DNA of 64,000 bases, taken from Whalleya microplaca (lineage: Eukaryota; Ascomycota; Sordariomycetes; Xylariales; Xylariaceae). Each line of letters opens with the position of its first letter. Positions within the stretch are counted from its first letter, which is position 1. Made by a program: the position numbers and the translations under genes. The notes beneath the pieces are model-generated. The model ran no database searches. It was not told the DNA's origin and saw only the letters and a list, made by a program, of their open reading frames with translations. Positions 1-13,649 of the stretch are shown here, piece by piece. The stretch spans positions 124,001 to 188,000 of the forward strand of contig MU385715.1 in NCBI GenBank assembly GCA_022497155.1, given 5' to 3'.

Positions 1-74
1 GCCACTTTTTTTAATGCTTACACGACTTTATTTAAGTCGATCCTTTAAAAAAGTGAGTAATGCTTAAGGATCTT

Positions 75-655
75 TTAGTAATAATACGCGGTCGGTGCTT
101 TATTTATTTTTTATTTATTTTTATTATAACTAAAAAAAGCGTTTCGATTAAAAATAACTTTAAATATTTTATTGCTTTTAATTAATAAGAAATCTATTTT
201 TAAAGAATCGATAATTTATTTAATTTCTTACTTTAATTATTATAGCTTATTTTTAATTTAAAATTTAAGTCCGTAAATTTTAATAAAAAAGCCGCGAAAT
301 TAATTAATAATATAAAAATTAATATTAGCTGTTATAATAAATGTATTAATTTTTTTTAAAAAAAACTACTTTTATAAAAATAAACTAATAAATAAGCTTA
401 TTTTAGACTTATATTTAAGATTAAAATTAGCCGAAAACTTAATTTTAGCTTTAAATTTAATATTAGCTTTTAAAATAAGCTTAATATTTTTACGGGCCGC
501 TTAATTAACCTTTTTATTTTTATTCCGGTTTTTATATTTATTTTTCTTTTTTAAGTAACTTTTTAAGCTATAATAGCTATAACGATATTTTAATATATAA
601 AAAGTAAGGTTTAAGGTATAATATTATTATAATAAACTAATATAAAATTATAAAA
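75..655 (-). repeat. Left arm of a 0.57-kb inverted duplication
   Basis: Read on the minus strand this segment matches about 8195-8765 over its length, with scattered C/T and G/A differences as expected for two RIP-mutated copies of one sequence. Shared landmarks include a TAACGATATTTTAATATATA stretch and the segment around a former start codon. It is probably part of one transposon family whose coding region I could not identify. The left edge of the window cuts into neighbouring repeat DNA. Confidence 0.7.
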
Positions 656-818
656 TAATTTAACTAATTAATTAAAAATAATAAAAAATAAAGGTAAAAA
701 ATTAATAAATAATTAAATAAAAGTTATTAATAAATTAATATGAAAAAAACTTTTTTACGTTAGGTTTTAATTTATAATAAATAAAAATAAATTAAAAAGT
801 CTTTTTTATTTTTAATAA

Positions 819-1046
819 TTACGGAAGGTATATACCAACAGGGTGTGCACGGACCACCTGTTGCTACGTACTCCCGTATGTTAATCGGCAACGGCAAAAT
901 GGCCACCGCCCGGCGGGGCACCCGGCTTAAGTTTTTTAAATAATTCCCATAGTCCGAAATAGCTTTCCTCCCTATCTATTTATAAATATATAATTAATAC
1001 CTATACTAAATCCCTGCCTTTAGCTATAGTAGTTTATACGTGAGTT
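819..1046 (+). repeat. 228-bp MITE-like repeat, copy A
   Basis: First of five copies (A 819-1046, B about 25688-25908, C 27190-27419, D 33129-33356, E about 44240-44456). The core is a GC-rich strip (GCCCGGCGGGGCACCCGGCT) with little RIP. The left end folds back: ACGGGAGGTACGTA near the end is nearly complementary to TACGTACTCCCGT about 25 bases further in. It has no coding capacity. The ends (TTACGG... and the complement of ...CGTAAGT/CGTGAGTT) suggest a very short terminal inverted repeat. Copy A is moderately mutated. Confidence 0.72.
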
Positions 1047-2952
1047 TAATTAGTTATTTAAACTTATAATAAGCTAAATATTAAATATAATAAACCATTT
1101 AAATCGTTATTATTAATTTTAAAAATTAACTTACTCGATTTAGCTTTAATACATTTTTAAGCTATTTATTATACCTTTTATTTATTTTATCTCTATATTT
1201 TATATTTTTTCTTTTTTTTAATAATTATTAACCTAATTATTTGTTTTTTATTTTCGCTTTATAATATTTATTTAATTAATTATTTACAAGTATATCGTAA
1301 GGCTTATTATTATATAAGAAGTAAAAAAAAAGGGAATTTCCTTTTATAAAGCTTTTATATAAATCGTTTATTCCTTTTTTTTATAAAAGGTTTTATATTT
1401 AGGAATTAAATCTCTCGTTATAATAACGTTAATCGAAAATTAAACAATTTTAAACGTTTTTATTACGTTATATTAATTCGTTAAAATTTAATAAATATTT
1501 AAAATAAAATATATATCGGTAATCCTTTTTTTAAAACTCGTAAAATAAATATTAAACCCCCGTTATCTAATCGAATTGAATTTTATTAAAATAATGTTAA
1601 TTTCCGTAATTTTTTTTCTTAATTCTTTTATCCCGTTTTATTTTATTATAGCTTCTTTTTTAAAATAAGTAAATCGGCTATATAAATAGCTAAAAACTTC
1701 CGTTATTTTTTTTCTATCGATTTATACCTTGACGTTAAGCTTTTTTTACGTTTTAGGTTTATTATTTTTAAATAATCGAAAACTTTCAATTCGATAATAA
1801 AAAACGTTAATTATATTTTTAGTTTTTATATTAATATTAAACTTAGTCGCTTTAATTTAAAGATTAATAAAAATAAACTACTTTAATTTTAAAAAAATAA
1901 TATAAGCCGCTACTTTTTAAAAACTAATATAATAAATAAATTTATCCGGATACATTTTTTTCTTATTTAACGTATATAATTTTTGCTAATTAATATAAAA
2001 TAATTTAATTAATAAATATTAAATTTTTTAATAATTTTAAAAAAAGTAGGTATTATATTTAAGAATTTATAATTTTAAAGTTTTATTATAAAAATTAACT
2101 ATAAAAGCCTGCCTTAAAATATATTAAGTATTTTAAAATAATAAAAAACCCTTTTAATTAGTAATATTTTTTATTTATATTTGCGAAATTAATTTTATTA
2201 ATAACTTAATATTTCGCTTTATCGAAAATCGCCGTATATAATTTAAAGTTTTTTGCCGGCTTTATAAAAATCAATTTATTAGTTTTAAAAATAAGCGTTA
2301 TAATAAAATATAGCTATTTTATAAATATTTATTAATAAAAGGTTAATTCGGGAGTTTATATAAAAATTATATAGTCGGTATTTAAGTAAATAAATATTTA
2401 TTCCGGAATAAAAAATATATATATTTGCGAGCTTTCTGATCGAAAGATTTTTTTTTTACTAGCGATATTAATTACGATAATTTTACTTTAATAAGTTATT
2501 TTAAAAGTAATATATATTTAAGCTAAATTATTAAAAAAAATCCATCTTTTTTTACTAAAAGTATAGGCGGCTTTTTTATAGCTTATAATAATTTCTTTCG
2601 TTTAATTAATTAATTATATATTAAAATTTGCGATTATATTTTTTTAATTTTAGCTTCATTTTTTTATTTCTTTATATTTATTATAACTTTATAAAACCTT
2701 ATTTTTATAAAATATTAATTTATATAAAACATAAAGAAAAATAATTTAATTTATTAATATTATTTTTTTAATATTCGATTATAGGTTTTTTATTCCGCTA
2801 ATAATATTTTAAATAATCTAACTTTAATTATTCTTTCGGGTATTTTAATTTTTATAATTTTTATAATTTTTATTAGGCTCGACCTTTTTAGTTTAGTTAT
2901 AAATTATTAAGCTTTTTTATATATTTATATTTTAATGTGTTATATTATTTAA

Positions 2953-3100
2953 AAGGCTGTCACGTTAAAATGTAAATTTATAATGTTAAATGAGTGTTTA
3001 TTTTCTAACTAAAGAAAAAAAGAAAATTAAAAAGGTATATCGGCATAGCTCGAGAGCATTTATACTAGCTTTCGAGAGCCGTGCTATTATATCGGCTTAT
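2953..3100 (+). repeat. Hairpin-containing repeat, RIP-mutated copy
   Basis: Same sequence as 38279-38436 with RIP-type substitutions: both contain GAGTGTTTATTTTCTAACTA and then an inverted repeat built on AGCTCGAGAGC. In this copy the second arm has changed (GCTTTCGAGAGCCGTG). It could be the end of a DNA transposon or a small hairpin element. I cannot define its ends. Confidence 0.6.
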
Positions 3101-4499
3101 TTACTTATTTAGTTAGTAAATTATAGCTAAAACATTATTATACCTATACTTATTTTTAGGCATATTTTTAAAATCTATTATAAAGTATTTTTAAATACGA
3201 TAAAATACCGGTAATAATTTTAATAGTTTTAGAATTTTATTATAAGAGTTTTTAAAAAGTCGGCAGGCTTAAATAATTAGCGATATAACAGTCGATATCG
3301 CTAGCTATCCGGGGCTATTAATAATAGTTAATAACGATATATCGCGTTTTATTCCGCCTTAAGTAAGCAGTAATAATATATATATAAGCTTTTTTAATTA
3401 TTTTCATATATAAAGTATTTTAATCGGGTATTATAAGTTGCCTTTTAAATATTAATAATTCTTTTAATATAGTCTATTCTTTAATTAAGTTTATTTAAGC
3501 TTAAATATATCATACATTAAGATCGCGGTTAATCCGGTTAGCTTATAATAGCTTGTTAATTAAAAGCACGCTTAATTTTATAAAGGGCTTAACTACTTTA
3601 TTAAATACTATTAGGTTTATTACTTTTTTAATTATATTAATTATAGGCATATCAGCATTATTTATTAGTTTAAAAATTATTTTATAATATATAGCGGCAG
3701 GCTTAAACATTTATATATATTAATATACCTTTTATTTAGCTTTTTGCGTTTTTAAGTCCTTAGATTTATAAAATAAAACGTTTATAAAAATATTTTCCTT
3801 TTTTAGTCGGTATAAAAGAATAAAGTTATATTATAAGAGTATTTTAGCCTAGCCGGCCTAGCAAAAGTTTAATAATTTCTTAATCCCGAAATAAATTAAA
3901 ATTCGGTAATTAGTAATAATCTCGAAAGGATAAAAATATTATAAACTTATTAGCTTAACGCATTAATAACGTAACACTCGGACTACTATTATTAATTCCT
4001 TATTATATATATCGTAATTATATTTAACTTTATATATAATCTCGGAATAATAAGCAACCGGATATTAAAGGAAATATTTATTAGTTTTTTATAGTAAAAC
4101 CCCGGTATAAACGCCGTTTAACGCGTATATTTTAAGACGGGTTTCTTTATTAAATAAGAAATACGCTAAAATAAATATAGTTAATAATTTCTTTTTTAAC
4201 TTAATAAATATAGCTTTACACTTATTTATTTATATAAAAAGTTTATTTTTCAGTATAAAGTTAATTAAAGGACGTGTAATATATCCGTACTTTTTAATAA
4301 ACTTGTAATAAAAATTATAAAATCCTAAAAAAGATTATATACCGCATACGTTATCCGGTTATTACTAATTTTAAATAATAGCTACTTTATTAAAATTTAC
4401 CGTAATACTTTTAATATTAATAATAAAACCGAGAAATTTAATATATATAATATAAAACTCGCACTTTTTAAAATCCGCCTAAAGGCCGGCGGCCTTTAA

Positions 4500-5120
4500 C
4501 CTATATAATACCTTTATAATATATTCTTAATATTATTTCTCGTTCTCGGAATAAATTAATATATTATTAATATATAACGAATAAAATTTATCGAAATATT
4601 TTATTAATATAGTATTAATATATTGCTAAAAAATAGCTAAACTATTAGTTAAGCCGAAAAATAATATCTTAAATTTATATACACTATATTAGATATAGAA
4701 AATAATAAAATCCTCGCTATCGGGGTTTATTTAAATCTTATAAAAAGCTTATTAAATATCGATCTTAATAAATATTTTAGCCTTAAAAATTTATACTAAC
4801 ATTTCTTTAATAAAAAATAATAAATATTTATCTTTAATTATAATTTTATTTAACTTCCGATAATTTATATAAAACCGAAAGCTTTTATTTTATTTAATAA
4901 TAAATAATATAGGCGCAGCTTATAATATTATACTAGATTTTATAAAGTTTTTATATAAATTTTCGGTAATATATTTCCGATACTTTTTTAACTTTTTTAT
5001 AAACATTTTATATAATAAATTATATTTTAAATTATCGGGTATCGCTTTAAATTCCAGCTCAATTAAATAATCGTTAAAATAATAAAGCGATAGCATATCG
5101 GACTGGACCTTATTAAACAC
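4500..5120 (-). pseudogene. Ty3/gypsy reverse transcriptase relic 1
   Basis: On the minus strand one frame reads through the N-terminal RT region with in-frame stops. From high to low coordinates I see an IELEFKAIPDNLKYNLL segment, the AAPILF block near 4920, an NYRKLN block, an AKIFIKIDI block, a PDSEDF block, FGLTN near 4650 and a YINNILIYSE block near 4570, corresponding to the polymerase YxDD motif. The order and spacing are those of Ty3/gypsy pol. A 66-codon piece (4920-5120) is open only by chance. Gag, protease and integrase must lie on either side (about 3.3-7.5 kb), but they are too degraded to call confidently. Confidence 0.8.
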
Positions 5121-8100
5121 TCCTAATATTTTATAACAATATTCCGGTACTACTTTTTTAGCCTGCTCTCGAAATTCTTTAACGTTAATATATAAGGGGT
5201 CGGTAGTTTCGCGCTTTTTTTAATAAATCGGTCGATTTTATATAAGCTCATTATATTTATATAAGTTTTTTTAGCTACTTTAAAAAAAGGCTCGGCCGAA
5301 ATTATAGCTATATTTATATAATATTTATATTAACCGAATATATCTCGCTTAAGTTTATGAATATCTTAATTGTTTTAAAGCGGTAAATCTTTTTTATTAG
5401 CCACACGTTTACGCTTACGTCTTTTTTCAGTACTTTCGGGATATAAGAGAAGGTTTTTTTATTAGTATAATTCCTTATTTATACAATAGGGACTTTAATC
5501 TTAGCCCGTAATTATATCGGCTATAAAATAAAAAGCCTTTAAAATAGCCTTAAAACGTTACCGCAATAATGCGGGTTAATTTATTAAAGGTTTTTTATCT
5601 TTTTAACCCTTTAAGGACTTTATAACAAATACCCGCTTATTTTAAATATACTTTTTATTTTTTAATTCCGAAATTCGCTATTATACCTTAGCTAATAAAG
5701 AGGAAGGTAATTTACCCGGTGTCTTTTTTTTATTTGCTTTTACTACTTATTTGCTAACGCTAGTCTTTTATAACAAACTTCTCGTCACATTTATTAACGT
5801 CTTATTAATATATAAAACTTTATAATAACTTCCCGGCCTTATTTAATAAAATATACATAAATTAAATCTCGCTTTTCGGCTAATCGGAAGAAAATAATAA
5901 ACAGTACCACTTAAAGTCCACCTATATATCGTATTTTTAAAACTATTTTTTCCCTAAAATTAAGTTTTATTTTATATCAATTACTAAAAAGAAAATGCCT
6001 AAAAAGTCTCTGCCTTAAACCACCAGGTTAATAATTAAAGCCACGTTAATTACTTAAGTAATTTTGCCGTTAAATCTGCTAATTTATTATAAATAAAACC
6101 TAATAATTTTTTAAAGTTTTAAAAGTTTTATTATTTATCTCGTAAATTTTATATTTATAAAAATATAATTATTTATTCCCGTATTAATTAAAGCAAAAAA
6201 AATAATTAAAAAATATCCGTTATTAATTATAATATAAACTATAGTTAAAAAGTCGTCCCTTAAATATTTATTTAAAAAATTATATAGTATTTTTTAAATA
6301 TCTTTTACTAAAGCTAATATTTTTCTTAAAAAAATTAATATTTCCTAAAGTCGCTAATTTTTTAATTGCGATCTTATATTAAAATCTTTTTCTAACTTAT
6401 TTATATACTTTACGAAAAAACGTTTAAAAATTAAATAATTAAATACTTTATTTATATATAATTTATTAAATAAAGTTATTATTTTCTTTTTAATATTAAA
6501 ATTATTATATTAAATATATAAATAGTTTAATAACTACTAGCTAATTTTAATATAGTTAAAATATATCGGCTATAAATAAGACATTAGTATAAAAGCTGCT
6601 TTTTTATTTTTATACTCTTTAATATATACGCGTTTCGCCGAGTTATTTCGGAAATAATTAACGTTTACCTTTAATTTATTAGTTACTAATTAGTACTAAA
6701 CTTTAAAATTAACCGTATTACGTGCCTTTTTATTATATTATACCGGAAGATTTATTATTTTACCGCTTTTTTTTTTCTTACCGCCACTTATTATTAAATA
6801 TAAAATACTTTTACAAGTTAATAATTCCTTTTAGGCTATATTATAATTACAAATTACTTTATTTTATTTTTATAATAATTAATCTCGTTATTTTTTAACA
6901 GTCGTAACTTTTTTTAAATACCGTATAATTTCTTACTTAATATTATAATTATTATATTTAAATCGGAAATCTTTCGTTCTTTTTACGTAAGTTTATATAA
7001 TAGCTTTTTTACTATTAGCTATTCGGTTATTAAATTAATTAGTTAAAGTTTATTTTTTAAATCCTTAATTATTATATAACATTTAATTTTTTTATTTTTA
7101 ATTTTTCCGGAAAAATTACATCCTTATATATAATACTTAAATTTATAATATATTTATATAGTTATTTTAAGTTAATATTTAAATCTTTTGCAATATTATA
7201 TAGCTAATTTACCTATATAGCTTTAGCTGCTATAAAAATTACGCGAAACTTAAATTTTTAATATATAGTTTTAAAATCTTTATTTATATAACGCTAAAAT
7301 TCTTTAAAATCGAAATAACTATTTTAATTAAGCTAGGCTTATTATATTATCTTTATAATAAGTTTAAAATAAATAGCTGGCGTATTATATTATACCTTCT
7401 TAATAAAAAAGCAAGTTATTCCGATAATTTTTTCCCGTATATTTTTTATATAACTATTAGTTAAAATGCCGTACCAGATATTTGCTAAAGTTTCGCTAAA
7501 ATATAGTGCGTAAAAATTCTCGAAAATACTCCATTTGTCCTGTTTTTAATTTTTTATACTTACTAAAATATAGCTAAAAAAACGCTGCCGGTTATATAGA
7601 ACGAACGGTAGTAATAGTACGCGATTTTTATTATAATAAATTATTTAAGGTTTTTATTTCTTTTAAAATACCGGCGTAAATATCGGTATAATCGAATTAT
7701 ACCTTTATTATAGCTTTATTTTAAGCCTATTAACGTTTTTTTAAAATAAACGGCATATTAAATTTATAAAGTAAAAACGGGATAACGTTATTAATTTATA
7801 ACGCGTTTGTAATAAATAAATATAAAAAAACGGATTAACTTATTATAACGCTTATAACGCGAGCATTAATTTAATAATAATCGGTAATTAATAATTTACA
7901 ATAATTCTTTAAAATAATTAAAATATTATAAAGGCTTTTTTAAGCAATAAAATATATTTAACCTTTAATATTATATTACGGCCTAAAAGGAATAAAAAAG
8001 GTAAGGCTACTTATTACTTAATTATTTATAAAAAATATTAAAAAAAAAGGGATTTTCTTTTATTAGCTATAGGTAAAAATAACTAGGGTATCCCACTTAA

Positions 8101-8194
8101 AGTACACAGGCCTTTTATTTCCCACTAACCTTAATAATATGTACCACGTATATAAGCCACATAATTAAGCCATTTTAGCTATGCCGTCACACTT

Positions 8195-8765
8195 TATATA
8201 AGTTTATTATAATAATATTATACTTTAAATTTTACTTTTTATATATTAAAATATCGTTATAGCTATCGCAGCTTAAAAAATGACCTAAAAAAAAGAAATA
8301 TAAAAACCGGAATAAAAATAAAAAAATTAATTAAGTAGCCTATAAAAATACTAAGCTTATTTCGAAAACTAATATTAAGTTTAAGGCTATATTTAAAAAC
8401 GAGGCTAAAATTAAATTTACAGCTAATTCCGACCTTAAATATAAAGCTAAAATAACTTTACTTATTAGTTCGCCTTTATAAAAACAGCTTTCCCTTTTAA
8501 ATTTTAATATATTTGTTATAATAATTAATATTAATTTCTATATTATTTATTACCTTTACGGCTTTTTTATTATAATATATAGACTTAAACCTTAAGTTAA
8601 AAATAAGCTATAATAATTAAAATAAAAAATTAAGCAAATTATTAATTTCTTCGAAATAAATTTCTTATTAGTCGGAAATAATAAAATACTTAAAATTATT
8701 TTTAATCAAAACGCCTTTTTTAATTATAATAAAAATAAATAAAAAGTAAACCGAGTATTAAATTT
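8195..8765 (+). repeat. Right arm of the 0.57-kb inverted duplication
   Basis: Inverted copy of 75-655. It includes a former start codon at about 8279 followed by a lysine/asparagine-rich frame (MxKKKxYKNRNKNKK-like) that is soon interrupted. The family of the protein is not recognisable. About 7.5 kb of other repeat DNA, including gypsy relic 1 and MITE copy A, separates the arms. Confidence 0.68.
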
Positions 8766-10204
8766 ATATAATGCCTTTTTTATTTATTATAAGCGTTAAT
8801 ATTACAATATTATTTTTATAGCTATTATAATTTAAATAAGTATTATTATTTTCGAGAAAGGACTTATTAAAACCGAGATTTATTTTAAAACTATTATAAA
8901 GTTTAATTAAAAGGTTATTTAAATTAACGATTAGTTTTTTTTCGGATTATTTTAAATAACCCCCGGTTCTTTATATTAACGGCATTTATATATTTATGTA
9001 ATTTTATAATTACTAACGTTAAAAAAATAACCCTTATTCTTTTAATTATTATATTAATAAAAACTTATATTACTTTTTTATTTAATTTTATAAATATTTA
9101 CGGTAAAAAAAAAGCTCGGGTTACTTTTAATTAATTACGTTATATTTAAATTTAATAAAATAATATAGCTTTTATTTATATTAAACTTATTAAATAATAT
9201 AATAATAAAATAAGTTTAATTATAGCTTTTAAATAGCTTACTTAATTTTTCGCCTTTTTCGCACCCCTATTATATTTTTAGGCTTTATAAAAATTCTTAT
9301 TTTATTAATAAAAAACGAGAATTAAAAAGCTAAATTACGAAAATAAAGTAAATAATAACTTATAAAGTTATTAATTAACCCGATAGCTTTAATAAACTAA
9401 AACGAAAGCTTAAATTTAAGCCTACCTTTACCCCTAATTTATTTAAAATAAAAAAATATCTTAACGCTAACTTAAATTATATAAAGCTTATATAAATATC
9501 TTAAATTTTAATTAATAATAACCTTTTTTTTAAAAACGACAAAAAGCTGCCTATCGAAATAAAAAGGCTTATATTTTATATAAATAAATAAGAAATAAAT
9601 TTACTACATTAAAAAGTCGACTATAGCTTATTTTTCTTATAAAATAAAATAGTTAAATAAATTATAAAAAACAAATAACTGTTATTAATTAATAGAAAAC
9701 TTTTTTCTATTAAACGTAATCGATTAAAACATATAAAATAGTATAAACTTATTAAATAATATATAAAATTAAACAAAAAAAAGCAATTAAGCCTAAATTA
9801 AAAGCTTTTAAAAAGTAAATAAAATAAATACCTTTTACGTTTATATTAATTAATTAAATATTATTATAATAAAGATATTTATAATAAAAATTAAAAAGGA
9901 TATTATAAAGCTAATATACTATAATATATATATATCGCTTGTTTTTTTCTTTTTTTTTACTCCTATATAAAATATATATAACTTAAACAGCCTTATCGCC
10001 GATAATAAATATATCTCTCCTTTCGATTAATCGCTATTATAAGTAACTCTTTTATTACTTTAATTACCTTTAATTAGTTAAGTATAAAACGGCACCTCTT
10101 TTACCCCGATACTTTATTTTAAAATAATATTCCGATAATAAAATTTATAATTAATATATAATATAATAAAAAAGTTATAATTATAAGGTTTAAATATTTA
10201 AAAA

Positions 10205-10390
10205 GCTTTTTTATTATTAGGCATATATTATAAGCTATATATACTTTTTATAACTGCGCTATAAGTGTATAATTAAAAAGGTAATATAGCCACCTTTTTT
10301 TCTTTATATAGCTATAGCTTTACTTATATATATATAGCTTAAATTATTAATTAATATATATTTTAATATTATAAATAATAGTATTTATAT
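10205..10390 (+). repeat. LTR-like repeat R3, isolated copy
   Basis: Matches the repeats at 27449-27620 and 29629-29790: TTATTAGGCATA near the start, a CTATATATACTTTTTATA block, then GCCACCTTTTTTTCTTTATA and the AGCTATAGCTTTACTTATA block. The CA end is mutated. It is probably a solo LTR of the R3 element. Confidence 0.6.
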
Positions 10391-11934
10391 CGTTCCCTTT
10401 TTATTTTTATCTTTATTTTAAAAAAACCCTTTTTTTAAAAAAAAACGAAACGCTTGCGTTTTATTACTGTAATTTACTTACGTAATACGTAATTAAAAAA
10501 TCGGCTTTTTAAATAATTTTAAACTATTAACCATAGCTATTAAAATTTTATTTTCGTTAATTATCTGCCTGTCGACTATATTAATTAAGACAATTTAATA
10601 GCTAAGCTTAATTTCGACAATAAAAGCTAACTTTTAGCCTCGGAACGGAACTTTTAGCCGTTATATTATACCTTTATATAATTATTTATGCCTATTTCGA
10701 TAAAATACTAAAATCCCTAAAATAATAAGATTACTAGATTTTAGGTTTTTTTTTTCTTATATTCTTTTTTTGCCTGTTTTATTTCGGCGTTATTAATAAT
10801 TCGACATTATCGTTAACACTATTAATACTAATTAAACGTTATTTCGAACGTTATTCCTTTAGTTTTGAATTTATAATATAAATACGAAAACGCTATTCCC
10901 TTTTTCTTATATATTTAATAAGCAGGTTAAATTTTATTATAAAATTTGGAACTTTTTTTAAATAATTAAAAATTAATTTAAGTAATAAAATTTAATAACA
11001 AAATTATTAATAAAATTAAAACTTTCGTTACTTTATTATTTTTAAATAAGCGATAGGTAATTTCGGTAAAGGTTTATATCTCGTTACGGTATAGCTAATT
11101 AAAAGATTATTTAAAAAGGTGGATATTAAAAATATATGTGGCGTAAGCGGCAGTTTAAAAAATAAATACTTATATATAATAAGTTTAAAATCCCTCGTTT
11201 ATTAGTTTAGTTATTCCGGCCCAGTTATTATAGCCAGTAAATAAAAATAACAAAAAACGTTTTTTTTATTAATAGTTTAATAACGATTTTAATAAATCGC
11301 TATTTATAAAATAATATATAAAACTTTCCGATAAAGAAATATAAAATTTACTAAAAGCTTTATAAATAAATTTAGTTAGGTAAAAATAACCCGACTTATT
11401 TTTTAATAACTAAAGAGTTTTTATAAAAGAATTAAAAAACGAAATCCTTTTTTTTCCGTAAGCGAAACTTTGATTTATTAGTATTTAATATATTACCTAA
11501 TACTTTTTTTCCTTATAAATAAAACTCTAGTTCGTTTAATATATTATTTTCATGTAAAAAAACCCGAGTTCGCTTATTAAAATATTTATTATACCGCTAA
11601 AACCTTATTTAATACTATTATTATAAACGTAAAATTAAAATTTAATAGTTAAAATGTTAGTAATTAAAACATTTATATATTTAACCTTATTATAATACTT
11701 AAATTTATAAATAAACTTACTTTATTTATTTATTAATTTAATATTTTTTTGTTTTATTTCTATATTAGCTAATATATTAAATAATTAAGGTAATTATAAA
11801 AGATAGTAATAATTAAACACGGGTAATATATTAACTTATAAGGTATAAATATAAGTATACTAATTTTTAACCCCTTTATATATAAAAGGGGCAAAACCTT
11901 TTTTTATATAAATAAAAAGTAAAGAAAAACTTTT

Positions 11935-12010
11935 AGTCTTTCCCTGATATATTCCCGATAGGGCTTATAAATTAATAGGGCTTATAATATAAGCCTTATA
12001 TCTAATAATT
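11935..12010 (+). repeat. 75-bp palindromic repeat, copy 1
   Basis: Near-identical to about 20783-20857. It carries two direct GGGCTTATAA words and an inverted repeat (GGCTTATAATATAAGCC). Similarity stops abruptly on both sides. It may be a tiny hairpin element or a fragment of an LTR. Confidence 0.55.
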
Positions 12011-13350
12011 ATCTTCTCTTTTTTATATAGTTATCCCGGCTATTAATAATTTATTAAGTTAGTATTTTATAGTAATAATAATTAAGCTATATTTATATGA
12101 GTTATTTTTTTAATCCGTAATTAATTTATTGTTATTTCGGTTTTTATTTTGCCGTTATAATTTGTTTATTAAAACTTATTAATTAACTATTTTTTTTTAA
12201 AAAAATTATTTAATATTTTATTAGATTATTTTTTTACGCTTTTTCGTTTTTTTATTTTTCTTTCGGGTTAAGTTTTTTAGATTATTTTATTAGTTTTATT
12301 TTAGTTTTTTCGCTCGTTATTATATTTAATGTAAGCGATAATAACGGTATTAATAAGCGTTAAGCTAGCTAAATTAGCTAAACTTATACCGGCTGAGTTA
12401 ACTTTCCCGAGAAGCTGCTTAATATGTTAGTCCGACGTTATAATACTGCCGTTATTTCGCAAATAATCCGGGACATTTATTAATTTAAAGAGCCTTATTA
12501 TTATCGCCAAACCTGCCGGACGTGTAACCGTATTTTCGGCCGCTATATAATACTTTATTAAGTTGCTCCAAACCTTTTATATTAGCCTTATTATAATAAA
12601 ATGTAACACTTTTTTTTACTTTATAACGGCGAGCCTTTAAAAATTAAATATAAATTTTCTAACCCCGCGTTTTCGGCTTATATATTATATTCCGAAAGTT
12701 ATAATATATATAAGTCTATTAATATATTTATTTTTTATTTATATTATTTTTATAATTAAATTAATTAATTAGATTTTTAGTTTAATAATATTCGGCCAAA
12801 AATATTTTAGCGGGTTTATTATTTAATTTACCTTAATTTAAAAATATTAAATAAATATAAACGGTAATGCCGTTAAAAAATATAGCTTTATTATATATAT
12901 TATAGTTAAAAATTAACAGGTAAATTTAATTTCGATTTAATTCCGATTTTCTTAAGCGTAAAACGTTTTATTATAAACTTATTATATAAAATATAACTTT
13001 ATTAGTTATAATAAAAATAAAAAAGTTAGTTTTAAATAATAATTTTAGTTTTTTTTAAACATTATTATTAATAGTTTATAAAATTCCCGCCGCTAATATT
13101 AATTGCTTATTTTTAAACGTAAAATAATTATTTATATAGCTTTTTATTTTTTAACATATAGGGCTATAAGTTTATATTTATGTAATTATTTTTTTTTCGG
13201 GCTATTTTTAATAGTTTTTTAATCCCGGAACTAACGTTAAGCTTATGCCGGTATAAATAAATTTCGTTTTAACATAAAAAATTATAGCTTCGCTATATAA
13301 ACTATCGTTATTTAAACGTTTATAAAAATATATATATTTAACCTTTATAA

Positions 13351-13649
13351 TGTAATGGGGCAGGGGATTACGGGTATTAACAGCAGCTTAAGAGCCACTA
13401 GAAGCCCCCTGGAGCCACGTCACAGGACACTTCACAGGGTATCCACAGGGCACTCCACAGGGCAATTTACAGTGGATCACATACCTATATTTAACTGACC
13501 TTTTCTCTCACATCTCCTTCACTTTTTTACCATAAATATCATTAAATAGTTAGACAGTCACACATATATACAGCTCTAGCAGCTAATATACACTCATTTT
13601 TAACCTGATATCTCACTTTCGCTTTACCCTAACACCCTGTCCTAACACA
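13351..13649 (+). mobile_element. Solo LTR of the TRIM-like element
   Basis: This 299-bp sequence starts TGTAATGGGGCAGGGG and ends CCTGTCCTAACACA. It is flanked by ATAA on both sides (13347-13350 and 13650-13653), a 4-bp target duplication. It is the least RIP-mutated member of the family: CpA and TpG steps survive through most of it. It keeps a 21-bp segment (CTTTTTTACCATAAATATC region) missing from both LTRs of the copy at 18813-20305. Formation by recombination between the LTRs of a full element is the usual explanation. Confidence 0.85.

Noticed and set aside
4920..5120. 66-codon minus-strand open frame
   Set aside because: It is the N-terminal RT segment of gypsy relic 1, open by chance; stops lie on both sides in the same domain.
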